From a bacterium (lineage in GTDB: Bacteria > Pseudomonadota > Alphaproteobacteria > Rhizobiales > JAKIUO01): 64,000 nucleotides of DNA. Below the pieces are notes generated by a model that searched no databases, was not told the origin of the DNA, and saw only the letters and a program-made list of their open reading frames with translations. Position numbers and translations under genes: made by a program. Location of the stretch: assembly GCA_024228495.1 (NCBI GenBank), contig JAAETJ010001069.1, positions 1-64,000 of the forward strand. The letters are read 5' to 3'. Positions 26,977 through 36,464 of the stretch are shown here, piece after piece. Numbering within the stretch: the first letter of the stretch is position 1; every line of letters starts with the position of its first letter.

Positions 26977-27858
26977 ATGAGTGGGTTAAATCCCCTTCGC
27001 AGTGTTCTTTATGTGCCCGGTGATAATGAGCGGGCCATGACCAAATCGGCCGGTTTGACGGTTGATGCGATCATATATGATCTTGAAGATGCTGTTGCCC
27101 CTGCAAACAAGCAAGCGGCGCGCGCGCGCGTATGCCGGGCGGTTACCACAAGAGATCAGGATCAGCACGTTATAGCAATCCGTATCAATGATCTTGCCAG
27201 CAATGAGGGTGCCGAAGATTTGCAAGCAGTGCTTGGCGCTGCACCAGATGTACTTGTGTTGCCCAAGGTGCAAACGGCGCAGGATATTGAACACCTTCAT
27301 GCGAGGATAAAATCGTCTGGGGATCAAGGAATGGATCGCGCCCTTGAGATATGGGCGATGATCGAAACGCCATCGGCGATCCTCAATATCAAAGAAATAG
27401 CGGAGCGCTCGCGTATCCAGGGATACCGTCTTGGTGCATTGGTATTGGGCACAAATGATCTGGCCAAGCTGACCGGTGTGAGGCTCGATATGATGGCCTC
27501 CTGGCTGATGGATTGTGTGCTGGTCGCCAAAGCTTATGGCTTGCCGATCATTGACGGGGTTTTTAATAATTATTCTGATCAAGAAGGTTTTGCTGCGGCA
27601 TGTGAACAAGGGCGTGATATGGGGTTTGATGGTAAGACCCTTATTCATCCTTCACAGATCGCCAGTGCCAATCAAGTGTTCGCGCCGAGTAAAGTTCAGT
27701 TGCAAGAGGCATGTGAAGTGGTAGCATTATTCGAGCGTGAAGGGCATGAGAATATGAATGTACTTGAGCTTGATGGCCGCATGGTGGAGCGCTTGCATTA
27801 TCTGATGGCTAAAAAGACGTTGAAAATAGCGCAGATGATCAAGGAGCAAACGGCATGA
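26977..27858 (+). CDS. HpcH/HpaI aldolase family, CitE-like CoA-ester lyase
   Basis: 293 residues with a TIM-barrel fold. Family blocks: RSVLYVPGDNERAMTKS, AIIYDLEDAVAPANK (metal/CoA site Asp-Glu), WAMIETPSAILNI with the metal-ligand Glu, LVLGTNDLAKLTG and GFDGKTLIHPSQIA. Family reactions include citryl-CoA, malyl-CoA and citramalyl-CoA cleavage. The rest of a citrate lyase complex (citD, citF) is not present, so a stand-alone CoA-ester lyase or thioesterase is more likely. The ATG of the next gene overlaps its stop. Confidence 0.92.
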   Translation: MSGLNPLRSVLYVPGDNERAMTKSAGLTVDAIIYDLEDAVAPANKQAARARVCRAVTTRDQDQHVIAIRINDLASNEGAEDLQAVLGAAPDVLVLPKVQTAQDIEHLHARIKSSGDQGMDRALEIWAMIETPSAILNIKEIAERSRIQGYRLGALVLGTNDLAKLTGVRLDMMASWLMDCVLVAKAYGLPIIDGVFNNYSDQEGFAAACEQGRDMGFDGKTLIHPSQIASANQVFAPSKVQLQEACEVVALFEREGHENMNVLELDGRMVERLHYLMAKKTLKIAQMIKEQTA

Positions 27859-28175
27859 AATTAGCGCGTGCGCAGTCCATTGGAGCAGGAGCAGGGTTTG
27901 CGGATGCGCTGTTTGCCGATCTTGCCGAGCAGGTTGACAAGCTGCCGCTTGAGCGCTTTTGCTCCAACGGAGGCTGGCCGTTGAACGTCAAAATCAGCAC
28001 CATTGCCATTTTGGAAGATCGCCCGCAAATATTTAAAGTTATTGTCTATATTGGCTTTACTGAAACGGGCGCTGCCTGCTGCTCTGGCGATAATTTCGAA
28101 CAAGAGCATTTCGAGGAACTGTTACTCGAAATCGATAAAACAGGCTGGACGTGCGATATCCTTGCCACCGTTTAA
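27855..28175 (+). CDS. small hypothetical protein coupled to the CitE-like gene
   Basis: 106 residues, acidic and soluble, starting within the CitE-like stop (ATGA). It contains a beta-rich stretch (LNVKISTIAILEDRPQIFKV) and a C-terminal EQEHFEELLLEIDKTGW. I recognise no family. Translational coupling suggests a partner or accessory of the CoA-ester lyase. Its stop is 16 bp from the end of the convergent propeller gene. Confidence 0.7.
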   Translation: MKLARAQSIGAGAGFADALFADLAEQVDKLPLERFCSNGGWPLNVKISTIAILEDRPQIFKVIVYIGFTETGAACCSGDNFEQEHFEELLLEIDKTGWTCDILATV

Positions 28176-28191
28176 TCGGCGTTGCCCATTA

Positions 28192-29526
28192 TTATTGAAT
28201 AATAGTTTTCGATGAGCGTTTGGTATGCGATTTTCGTTTTTTGCGCCATCTGCGTCCCAGTTCATCAAGGGTTAGGATCCATGCGTCCGGTCCCTTGTCG
28301 CGGCGCCAGCTCGCACCAGTGGCCACCAGTTTGCCATTTGGCAATTTCGATAGCCCATATAGCTGATCTGACTTGCCTTCAAAAGAGCGCCTCCATATCA
28401 GTTTTCCGTGCTTGTTGAGACGCAACATCCAAGCGGTTCGAACCGTAATTACAGCCAGATTTTTGGTGGTGCCACCCGCCAGCGCCAGATGCCCGTTAGG
28501 CAGAGCAATCAGCGCCTCGGTGTGATCGTCTCCCGAACCGCCAAGGCGCTTTTCCCAGATCAGCTCACCTGTACCATTGAGCTTGGCAACCCAGATATCA
28601 CGGCCAGTGATGCTGTTTTGTTCAAGTTTCCAGCCAGCGATGGCCAGTTGGTCTTGTTCTAGCTGGGTGATCGCGCGGGCGACATTTTCGGCCGAGCGAT
28701 AGGTTTTGTTCCATAAGGTTTTACCCTTTGGGTCCAGTTGTACGGCCCATGAATTGGTCTTGGCATTTTTATCGGCCTTGGTGCCGCCTGCCGCTGTTAT
28801 CCGGCCATCTGAGCGAATGGTGAGCGCACGCAGCCAGTCGCGGCCCTTGGTGCCAATGGTACGCTCCCAGATCTTCTTGCCCTTACCATTTAGACAAAAC
28901 AGCCAGCCATCAGCATCTCCTGGACCTGCTGATTTGGTGTAACCAGCGACAACGATTTGACCCTTGGGGCTAACTTTAATAGCGTAGGGAATATCATATT
29001 TTGAGCCGCCAAATGTTTTGCGCCATACAAGACTGCCGTTTTTATTGTGGCGCATGATCAGCGCATCGCCTTGACTATTTGGGGTGGGTTGGCTGATGGC
29101 TGCGGTGACAAAGCCTCCATCGGGTAAAACGGCTACGGATGTCGCCATATCGCGCTGGTCGCCGCCATAGGTCTTTTGCCACAATAATGTACCAGAGGCA
29201 TCGAGCCGCAATAACAATATATCGGCATCACCATTTTTTTTGGAGCGTGTATAGCCAACAGAGATGGTGCTGCCATCACGAAAAGAGGCGATCGCGAAAT
29301 TGGTTTCGCGTTTGGGGCCACCAAAAAAACGCTCCCAGTTTTCGTTGGCGCGAGGGTCGCTTATTTTGCGATCTGTGTTGTTGGCAGGAGAGGCGGCGGC
29401 ACACAAAACGGTCATGAGGCTGAACAATAAGGCGAGCGATGAGGCGGCAAAGCGCAGCCTTGAGGCACAGCTCAAGCGAGGCTTTGTTCCTCTATCAAGG
29501 TCAAACTGTTGCGGTTGTTCCTTCAT
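28192..29526 (-). CDS. exported beta-propeller-like repeat protein
   Basis: 444 residues. ATG at 29526 (GGAG 5 bases upstream) gives a signal segment RFAASSLALLFSLMTVLCAAA. The body is about seven repeats of about 50 residues, each containing a G-D/T-x-D/A-x-W/L-L-x-x-L-(N/D)-x-x-G and a W(E/Q/R)(K/R)-x-(F/Y/I)-G type ending, for example LLLRLDASGTLLWQKTYGG and WLFCLNGKGKKIWERTIG. It is PQQ-like/delta-propeller in character. The C-terminus is very basic. No catalytic site is evident; probably periplasmic or surface-located. Function unknown. Confidence 0.8.
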   Translation of the reverse strand: MKEQPQQFDLDRGTKPRLSCASRLRFAASSLALLFSLMTVLCAAASPANNTDRKISDPRANENWERFFGGPKRETNFAIASFRDGSTISVGYTRSKKNGDADILLLRLDASGTLLWQKTYGGDQRDMATSVAVLPDGGFVTAAISQPTPNSQGDALIMRHNKNGSLVWRKTFGGSKYDIPYAIKVSPKGQIVVAGYTKSAGPGDADGWLFCLNGKGKKIWERTIGTKGRDWLRALTIRSDGRITAAGGTKADKNAKTNSWAVQLDPKGKTLWNKTYRSAENVARAITQLEQDQLAIAGWKLEQNSITGRDIWVAKLNGTGELIWEKRLGGSGDDHTEALIALPNGHLALAGGTTKNLAVITVRTAWMLRLNKHGKLIWRRSFEGKSDQLYGLSKLPNGKLVATGASWRRDKGPDAWILTLDELGRRWRKKRKSHTKRSSKTIIQ

Positions 29527-29750
29527 ACAATCTCCAGGTCGGGACCATTTGCGGTCAATGTTCACCAGCTTCTTCATTTGCCTCATTGGCTAGCCAGCCA
29601 TTCTCATGGATGGTGTCCTTCGGCAAAGGCCAACCTGTTTATAAGTTTCTACCTTGACACTGTTTGTTCAAAATACGGCACCAGCATGGCTGAAAGTGTC
29701 ACGGGCCACTGATTAGCACGTATGGTTCGATTAGCCACAGGACATCTAGT

Positions 29751-30371
29751 TTATTTTGGCTGCAGGGCGACCAGATAGCGCTCGATTTCATCGCTTGTGC
29801 GAATGATAGGGGCAAGATCGCGCTCATTTTTTGCCAGACCGATACTGCCTTCAACGCATGCCAGAATAAAGGTGGCGACCGAAAGGGGATCTATTTCTTC
29901 AATGATATTGCCAGCCTCAATGCCGCGCTTGAGTACCCCGACAATGGCTTCATGCCATAGATGGAATATTTTATTGATGTGAAGACGAAACTCTTCATTG
30001 ATCGGTGACATTTCCTGCGCAAGATTATTGAGCGGACATCCCAGCATAAGCATTTCCATGCCATAACATTCAGCCGCTTTTTCGAGGGCATCCTGGATGG
30101 CATTGACCGGCTCGTTCGAGTGATTTAGGGTGTTGAGCCAGATTTCGGTAATTTTGCCGTGGATCAATTCATCAACCACGGCCACACCGAGCGCCTGCTT
30201 GCTGGTAAAATGGTGATAGAAAGCCCCTTTGGTGAGAGTGGTTTTTTCGAGAATAGTATCCACCCTCATGCCTTGAAATCCGTGTTTGTGAATTTCATGA
30301 AAGGCGGCCTCCAGCAAGCGTTGGCGGGCATTGGGTTTTTGTGTTTTCGATATGGTGAGTTGATCATTCAT
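29751..30371 (-). CDS. TetR/AcrR-family transcriptional regulator
   Basis: 206 residues. Helix-turn-helix at about 11-57: RQRLLEAAFHEIHKHGFQG, DTILEKTTLTKGAFYHHFTS. The C-terminal ligand domain resembles the TetR_C_6-like type, with MLGCPLNNLAQEMS and FILACVEGSIGLAKNERD. ATG at 30371 chosen because the family N-terminus falls there; the frame can extend to 30407. There is no obvious target gene, since the neighbours face away with large gaps. Confidence 0.9.
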   Translation of the reverse strand: MNDQLTISKTQKPNARQRLLEAAFHEIHKHGFQGMRVDTILEKTTLTKGAFYHHFTSKQALGVAVVDELIHGKITEIWLNTLNHSNEPVNAIQDALEKAAECYGMEMLMLGCPLNNLAQEMSPINEEFRLHINKIFHLWHEAIVGVLKRGIEAGNIIEEIDPLSVATFILACVEGSIGLAKNERDLAPIIRTSDEIERYLVALQPK

Positions 30372-31136
30372 ACCTCTATTTATGCACCCAAACAGGGTTG
30401 GATTCAATGATTTTGATGATCCAGTTCGCTATCAAGACAGGTTTTTCGGCCTTGACGATGGGGGCAGGTTCGCGGGTTAAAGGTTCATTACCGATTATAG
30501 CGAGGGCTTTGAGGGGAGTAGGAGCAGCGCTTGTGGTGAGTTGTAAAGGTATGTGATGACGAGATCTCAAGCAGGTTTTTGCGGGCAATGGCCAATATTG
30601 AGTGTCCCGCTCTAATTTGGATTGCTTTAGGGAGCCTCAAAAAATTCTCGAGGGTGCATCCTGACCGGCTAGACTGTGAATATGGAGAAACCGATTTGGT
30701 TAGCGGAGATTGTGATAGGACAGCTGGGCTGTGCAAGGCGGCACTGTGGTCGCGGCAGGCCCTGCAGCAACATAAAAGCTGTGTTAAGCAGGCGCGCAAT
30801 CACGCGCAAGATGCCCGAAATCCTTCTCAGGGGCCGGGTGGGTCTCACCTTGAGACCCATCTTAAAACTCCCAGGAAAGAAGCTGTGGGAGAAATCGATA
30901 TGACCAGTGCTTCTGTGGCTGTAACTGGGCGTCCCCACGCGCAATATTAAGTCAAATTACAAATATTGCTGGTTGCAATCACTTATTGTGCAAAAAAGCT
31001 TGTCATTACCGGGACAATCACGCTAAACTTTTCGAGGTTTTAACTTCGATCTATATGACTGATACAAACTGCTTTTTACTCTAATGTGGGAGAGCAGTTC
31101 AGTTTCTTATATTTTTAAAAGTGGTGTGCAATTGCA
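30372..31136. other. intergenic region with a perfect hairpin, no gene recognised
   Basis: 765 bp upstream of both the TetR gene and the DUF2865 gene. ORFs here lack RBS and family resemblance. One perfect inverted repeat stands out: TGGGTCTCA (30839-30847) and TGAGACCCA (30851-30859), loop CCT, no T-run after it. Promoters for the flanking genes must lie here. Confidence 0.4.
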
Positions 31137-32012
31137 ATGGCGCGTGTGAAACGAGTTTTGTGGGTGGAAAAATTGGGGCAAAAAGTAGCTGGATTACTGC
31201 TATTGATCGCTTTGGTTGTCTTGGTTGTCGGGTTTTCCAGTCCAAAATATTTCTCTGCTAACGCTGCCAATTGGCTTGATCAGGTTTTTGGCAATGCGAA
31301 GATACATTCGCGCCCCAGTTATCGTCGGCAAAAGTCACACCCGATAAGCCAGATGCGTCGCGATGCTTACGCGATCGGCCGTGCTGACAATCAATTGAAA
31401 CGGGTCAGGAAAAAGCGCCGCCTCTATCGTATCCCCAAAGCTGGAAGCAGTGTTTATGCTGCCAGTTACAAGTCCTATCGCACCATGTGTGTGCGAACAT
31501 GTGATGGTTTCTTCTTTCCCGTCAGTTTTGCCACTAGTAAAAATAGCCTGAAGAAAGACGAGCGCGCTTGCAAATCAAGCTGCGGCGCGCCAGCCGAACT
31601 TTATTATTATCCCAATCCCGGTGGGGAAATAGAGAATATGGTCTCTTTTCGAGGCAATAAGAAATACAAGAAGCTGAAATATGCATTTTTGTACAAGACA
31701 AAATTTGTCGCTTCATGCCGGTGTAATCCTGAGCCTTGGACACAAGCGGCCAAACAAACGCATAAAAAATATGCCCGTATTGAGCTGAAAAAGCGCCAGA
31801 AAATCACCTCTCGTAAAAAGGTTCACAAATCGCAGATCGCTAGAAAACGAGCAAAAAGTCGCAGCAAGGGGCGTCGCTATAGCCGCCGGTCATTGCGCAA
31901 CAAACGCCGCGCTTTGCGCACGGTGGGGTTGCATAATCGAGTACGCCGCAAGTCCGCAAGGCACACTTACCGTGTTCGCAAGGCCCGTCAAAAGAATGGC
32001 CGGACTTATTAA
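31137..32012 (+). CDS. DUF2865 domain protein with basic tail
   Basis: 291 residues. A membrane/signal helix at about 19-36 (LLLLIALVVLVVGF), a basic linker, then a DUF2865-type domain (about 110-205) with YRTMCVRTCDGFFFPVSFAT, ACKSSCGAPAELYYYPNPGG, MVSFRGNKKYKKLKYAFLYK and SCRCNP. The paired Cys may form disulfides in the periplasm. The C-terminal 75 residues are almost all Lys/Arg with few acidic residues. The family is found in Hyphomicrobiales and has no assigned function. Confidence 0.85.
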   Translation: MARVKRVLWVEKLGQKVAGLLLLIALVVLVVGFSSPKYFSANAANWLDQVFGNAKIHSRPSYRRQKSHPISQMRRDAYAIGRADNQLKRVRKKRRLYRIPKAGSSVYAASYKSYRTMCVRTCDGFFFPVSFATSKNSLKKDERACKSSCGAPAELYYYPNPGGEIENMVSFRGNKKYKKLKYAFLYKTKFVASCRCNPEPWTQAAKQTHKKYARIELKKRQKITSRKKVHKSQIARKRAKSRSKGRRYSRRSLRNKRRALRTVGLHNRVRRKSARHTYRVRKARQKNGRTY

Positions 32013-32160
32013 GACTGATCTTCGAACACCGTCTGCCAGAGCAGCTTTATAAGAGCTGCGACCAGATCACCCCTCCCGTCACTATTCGCTTGCGCAATGG
32101 GTGGAAATGTGCGCCCCGAATGCGGTCTGCAAAGACAACTTTCATATAATAAATTGTGAT

Positions 32161-34833
32161 CTAAAACTGCTTGATGAGGCGTTCCAGATAGTCGAGCTCT
32201 GCGGGTGGCCGAGTGCTTTGACCAAGGCGGCGGCGCAGCTCTTCGAGAATATCGCGCGTTCGGCGGGTGTCGATTTTTCCCGGTATTTTGACATCATCGT
32301 CAGCGCCGAACTCGGTGGGCTGCGCCCGCCCAAGGGGATCACGATTGCCGCGTCCCTGTCTTTGTCCCTGTCCTTGACCATTGCGCTGCATTTGTTCGGC
32401 CATTTCAGCAGCCCCTTTACGCAGGTTCGAAAGGGCTTTGCCTTGTTGCTGTCCCGCCCGGTTCATTTGCTCACGGCCAAGTTGGCTTTCGGCCTGGCCC
32501 ATATTGCTGCCAGCGCGCATCAGGTCTTGCGGGATTTTTGAACCGGCACTGCCCATCTGATCCATTAGATCATTTAGCCCGTCCAGAAGTTTGCCCTGGC
32601 GGCGTTTAAGCTCACTTGCGCCGGCTCGTTGCATTTGATCACCAGCACCTCCTGTTTGGCCTCCAGGTTTGCGACCCGGCGATTGGCTATCGCTGTGCCC
32701 CCGTCTTCGCCCCTGTCTTTGGCCATCGCCCCTGTCTTGCCGCTCTCCTTGACGCCCCTCTTGTCGGCCTTGCTGACTTTGCCGGTGGGTTTCGTCTAGA
32801 AGGCGTTGCTGCTGCATGATCATTTTGCCGAGCTGATCGAGTTGCTTGCGGGATTTTTGCGCCTGTGCGGAGGCTTTGGGCTGATTATTTTGCAGGCTTT
32901 CCAGCATTTCGCGCAGCTGGCTGAGCATCTGTTTGGCGGCATCGCGGGCTCCGGTCTTGGCCATATTTTCAATATCGCGCAACATTTGATCGAGCTCTTT
33001 GGAAGTGAGGGTTTTTTGATCTCCGGGCGTTTGTTGCTGGTCGGCCTGTTGCTGTTGCTGATTTTCTTGCTTTGCCATGGCCTGCAGGAATTTGCTGAGG
33101 GCCTGGCGCAGCTCTTTCATTAATTTGGCGATTTCTTTGGGCGAAGCGTTATTGGCCAGGGCATCCATCAATTTGTCCTGAGCACTGCGCAATTCGCGCT
33201 CGGCCCTGGACAGATTGCCATCTTCGATGGTGAGGGCAATCTCCCATAATTGATCAACGGCCGAGCGGATGATGGCGCGCGTATTGGCACCTTGCAGCCG
33301 CCAATAGACGCTGCGCAGAGCAAGATAGGTGCGATTGTCGAGATCAGGATTACGAGAATTGATATTGCGCTTGGTTAGCTGATTGAGGATGCCAGCGACC
33401 GCTTTGCGCTGAATGGGGCTTTCCACCAGCGTGCGGCGCTGGGCAATAATTCTTTGCGCCAGCGGTTTGATGAATTTACGTTCGGGCAGTTTGAAGCGAG
33501 CAATGACGCTTTTACCGGTTTTGCCAGCTTCATCGTGGGCTGTGAGCACCATTTCTGAGTAGAGACCTGCCCAGGGATGAGAGACAAGATCTTTGTATGT
33601 ACTGGTCTCGCCTTTCTTGGATTTTCCCTTGGGAAGCAAGAGGGGGAAGGTTGGCGGTGTGCCAAGAGGTACGATCAGATTATCGGGAGCTGGCGAGGAG
33701 GGAGCGGCGATGTCGCTTGTTTCCTTGCCGAACCGATCGCGCCGTTTCAAGCTTTTGGTGATATGAGCTTTGGCCTCGATGACACCGTAATCATCACTGA
33801 TGCGATAGCTGATGCGCAATGAGCCACGCATGCTGGCATTCGGTTGTTTGGTAAAGGCTATGGTGGGAGGAGTGTCTTTGCCAATGGTAAATTGCCAGTT
33901 TTTGATCGTGCGGCCATTCAGTTGAAGGCGTGCTAAAACGGTGTTGGCAAGTTTGGCGCGAAGCTCATAGACACTGTCTTCTTGTTTGCTGGTAATTTTG
34001 GGAAGTTCGCTTGGCGTAGCATCGCCCTTTATGGCGGGCGGTTGTTGCAGAACAAGATTGGTCTTTTGGGAATTGGGGCCAGATACGTGTATGACGATCT
34101 CGCTAAGTTCTGGCAGCTTGATGAGTTTTAAGGGATCTTGATCGGCATGATCATCTGAAATGGGTTTTGAGCCATCCACCAATATGACAGGCGGATTGCC
34201 CGTATAAAGCGGCGGGGTTACCCAGGCATCGATGCGCAGGTTGTTAAAGTCATCGGCTTTGTAAAAACTAAAGGCTTCAAATAAGCCCGGCTTAAGGCGC
34301 TGCGCTTGCAGACCGATGGTCGCTGCCAGAGCCAGCATCAAGGGAACGCGTAAGGCATGGCGATCAAAGCGCGCGGTCTGCGGGCGTGGCAGGCCGGTCT
34401 TCATGGTCTTGACAAGATCTTTGGCGCGTTTTTTATGGGCGTGCCACAAGGCATCGCTGGGAGCCGGGGCATGATTGCTTAAATTGTCCTCAAGAACGGT
34501 TGCTGGACGATGGGCCAGCCCCGATTTTTTTTCCAGCCAACGGATGGCTTGGGCGCGATTGGCGCGGCGAATTTTCAACAAAGGCACAAGGCTGACAAGA
34601 CCAGCTGCCGCAAATAGCGCCAACACGATCATATGCAAAGGTAGCGGCAGGGCTGGCCATAACCCGAAGGTGGATACCAGTACGAACAAGATGGCGATGC
34701 CGATAGGTAGCCATAAGCGGGGCCAGATCTGCTCTATTGCCACGACGCGTCTAGCCCGCGAGATCTTGCACTCAAACGAGCTATTGGCTGGTTTGTGCTT
34801 TAAGGATTTATCTTCGTTGGCTCGATGGGTCAT
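32161..34833 (-). CDS. large membrane protein, TIGR02302/DUF4175 family
   Basis: 890 residues from ATG 34833 (GAGGA 8 bases upstream). Two membrane helices at about residues 35-80 (LWLPIGIAILFVLVSTFGLW and MIVLALFAAAGLVSLVPLL) and a third hydrophobic stretch near 165. The periplasmic part contains a Pro-rich beta region, then helical segments. Residues about 600-840 are extremely Gln/Gly/Arg rich (QQQQQADQQQTPGDQ, NGQGQGQRQGRGNRDPLG). The family is a rhizobial hallmark with no assigned activity; the helical/Gln-rich part suggests a scaffold. It is divergent from argG. Confidence 0.88.
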   Translation of the reverse strand: MTHRANEDKSLKHKPANSSFECKISRARRVVAIEQIWPRLWLPIGIAILFVLVSTFGLWPALPLPLHMIVLALFAAAGLVSLVPLLKIRRANRAQAIRWLEKKSGLAHRPATVLEDNLSNHAPAPSDALWHAHKKRAKDLVKTMKTGLPRPQTARFDRHALRVPLMLALAATIGLQAQRLKPGLFEAFSFYKADDFNNLRIDAWVTPPLYTGNPPVILVDGSKPISDDHADQDPLKLIKLPELSEIVIHVSGPNSQKTNLVLQQPPAIKGDATPSELPKITSKQEDSVYELRAKLANTVLARLQLNGRTIKNWQFTIGKDTPPTIAFTKQPNASMRGSLRISYRISDDYGVIEAKAHITKSLKRRDRFGKETSDIAAPSSPAPDNLIVPLGTPPTFPLLLPKGKSKKGETSTYKDLVSHPWAGLYSEMVLTAHDEAGKTGKSVIARFKLPERKFIKPLAQRIIAQRRTLVESPIQRKAVAGILNQLTKRNINSRNPDLDNRTYLALRSVYWRLQGANTRAIIRSAVDQLWEIALTIEDGNLSRAERELRSAQDKLMDALANNASPKEIAKLMKELRQALSKFLQAMAKQENQQQQQADQQQTPGDQKTLTSKELDQMLRDIENMAKTGARDAAKQMLSQLREMLESLQNNQPKASAQAQKSRKQLDQLGKMIMQQQRLLDETHRQSQQGRQEGRQGERQDRGDGQRQGRRRGHSDSQSPGRKPGGQTGGAGDQMQRAGASELKRRQGKLLDGLNDLMDQMGSAGSKIPQDLMRAGSNMGQAESQLGREQMNRAGQQQGKALSNLRKGAAEMAEQMQRNGQGQGQRQGRGNRDPLGRAQPTEFGADDDVKIPGKIDTRRTRDILEELRRRLGQSTRPPAELDYLERLIKQF

Positions 34834-35011
34834 CCAACGCGTCCTCAATCTTGCTGTTTCGATTCTATTTGAGCCTATCATTGGGCTCAATCAAATGCCA
34901 TTCAATCATTGATGATTAGCCCGGTGTATAGTAAGTGAGCACTTGAACGAGACGTCGCAAACGGGGTCTCATATCAATTCGATCAATTCTTTTTATATAT
35001 GGGTCTTCAAG

Positions 35012-36232
35012 ATGAGTTCAAAAAAAGACATAAAAAAGGTCGTGCTTGCTTATTCGGGCGGGCTTGATACCTCGATCATTCTCAAATGGCTGCAAGAAAC
35101 TTATGATTGTGAGGTCGTCACCTTCACGGCAGACCTGGGGCAGGGGGAAGAGTTGGAGCCAGCCCGCAAGACCGCGGAACTTGCTGGCATCAAGGAAATC
35201 TACATTGATGACCTGCGTGAAACCTTTGTGCGCGACTATGTGTTCCCGATGTTTCGTGCCAATGCGGTATATGAAGGTATCTATCTGTTGGGGACCTCGA
35301 TTGCCCGTCCGCTGATTGCCAAGCGCCAGATTGAGATCGCCCGCGAAACGGGTGCAGATGCGGTGGCTCATGGAGCGACCGGCAAGGGCAATGATCAGGT
35401 GCGCTTCGAATTGGGCTATTATGCCCTCGACCCCGATATCAAGGTGATTTCGCCATGGCGCGAATGGGAGATGTCTTCACGTGAAGATCTTATCGCCTTT
35501 GCAGAAAAGCATCAGATCCCGGTGCCAAAAGACAAGCGCGGCGAAGCGCCGTTTTCGTGTGACGCCAATATGTTGCACACCTCTTCCGAAGGCAAAGTGC
35601 TGGAAGACCCGGCTGTTGAGGCACCCGATTATGTGTTCCAGCGCTCGGTGAGCCCGGAACAGGCCCCCGACAAGGCCACTTACATTGAGATTGAGTTCGA
35701 GCGCGGTGACGCGGTGGCAATCGACGGTGTTGCCATGAGCCCTGCAACCTTGTTGGCCGCGTTGAATGATTATGGTCGCGACAATGGCATTGGCCGCATT
35801 GACCTGGTTGAGAACCGCTTTGTTGGCATGAAGTCACGAGGTATCTATGAGACCCCTGGTGGCACTATTCTGCTGGCGGCTCATCGCGGTATCGAGCAGA
35901 TCACGCTTGATCGTGGCGCAGCTCATTTGAAAGACGAACTGATGCCGCGCTATGCCGAGCTGATCTATAATGGTCTGTGGTTTGCTCCTGAACGTGAAAT
36001 GCTGCAAGCCGCCATCGACAAGAGCCAGGATATGGTATCAGGCATGGTACGTCTCAAGCTTTACAAGGGCAATGCAGATGTGGTGGGGCGCAGCTCTCCC
36101 TATTCGCTGTACTCGGAAGATCTCGTGACCTTTGAAGATGATGAAGGAGCCTATGATCAAAAGGATGCAGAAGGTTTTATTAAACTCACTGCCTTGCGTC
36201 TGCGCACATTAGCGGCACGCAAGGGATTGTAG
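35012..36232 (+). CDS. argG: argininosuccinate synthase
   Basis: Joins citrulline and aspartate with ATP in arginine synthesis. 406 residues from ATG 35012 ([20 protein letters not shown]). The N-type ATP pyrophosphatase loop AYSGGLDTS is at residues 13-21, followed by [29 protein letters not shown] and the YETPGGTIL and SRGIY motifs. The longer frame to 34943 lacks family similarity. It is followed by a terminator at 36257. Confidence 0.97.
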   Translation: MSSKKDIKKVVLAYSGGLDTSIILKWLQETYDCEVVTFTADLGQGEELEPARKTAELAGIKEIYIDDLRETFVRDYVFPMFRANAVYEGIYLLGTSIARPLIAKRQIEIARETGADAVAHGATGKGNDQVRFELGYYALDPDIKVISPWREWEMSSREDLIAFAEKHQIPVPKDKRGEAPFSCDANMLHTSSEGKVLEDPAVEAPDYVFQRSVSPEQAPDKATYIEIEFERGDAVAIDGVAMSPATLLAALNDYGRDNGIGRIDLVENRFVGMKSRGIYETPGGTILLAAHRGIEQITLDRGAAHLKDELMPRYAELIYNGLWFAPEREMLQAAIDKSQDMVSGMVRLKLYKGNADVVGRSSPYSLYSEDLVTFEDDEGAYDQKDAEGFIKLTALRLRTLAARKGL

Positions 36233-36256
36233 ATTTTTCACAATTTGCGAGCATGT

Positions 36257-36293
36257 AAAAGCCGGGCATATCACGCCGATCTGCCGGCTTTTT
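36257..36293 (+). terminator. terminator of argG
   Basis: AAAAGCCGG-G-CA (36257-36268) pairs with TGCCGGCTTTT (36282-36292) around a 13-base loop, with one bulged G. The stem ends in a run of five T. Confidence 0.75.
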
Positions 36294-36464
36294 CTAGTGC
36301 TATTAAGGACCTCTACACCAATATTTTAAAAACCTTGTTCATCTTATTGTGTAAAATAAGCAGTTGTAAACAATCTATAAATTGTCTCTTGTTAGTAATT
36401 GTTGCTCAGGAGACTGCTCTTTATTTGCGCTGAAATTACCCCTATATGCAAGGTGGAATAGAGT

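Noticed and set aside
30579-30950. 123-residue + strand frame before the DUF2865 gene
   Set aside because: No RBS or recognisable family; the frame runs through a perfect hairpin, and competing frames on the other strand are equally long.
32616-33123. Hydrophobic + strand frames inside the DUF4175 gene
   Set aside because: They arise as complements of Gln/Leu codons in a Gln-rich region and are typical antisense artefacts.
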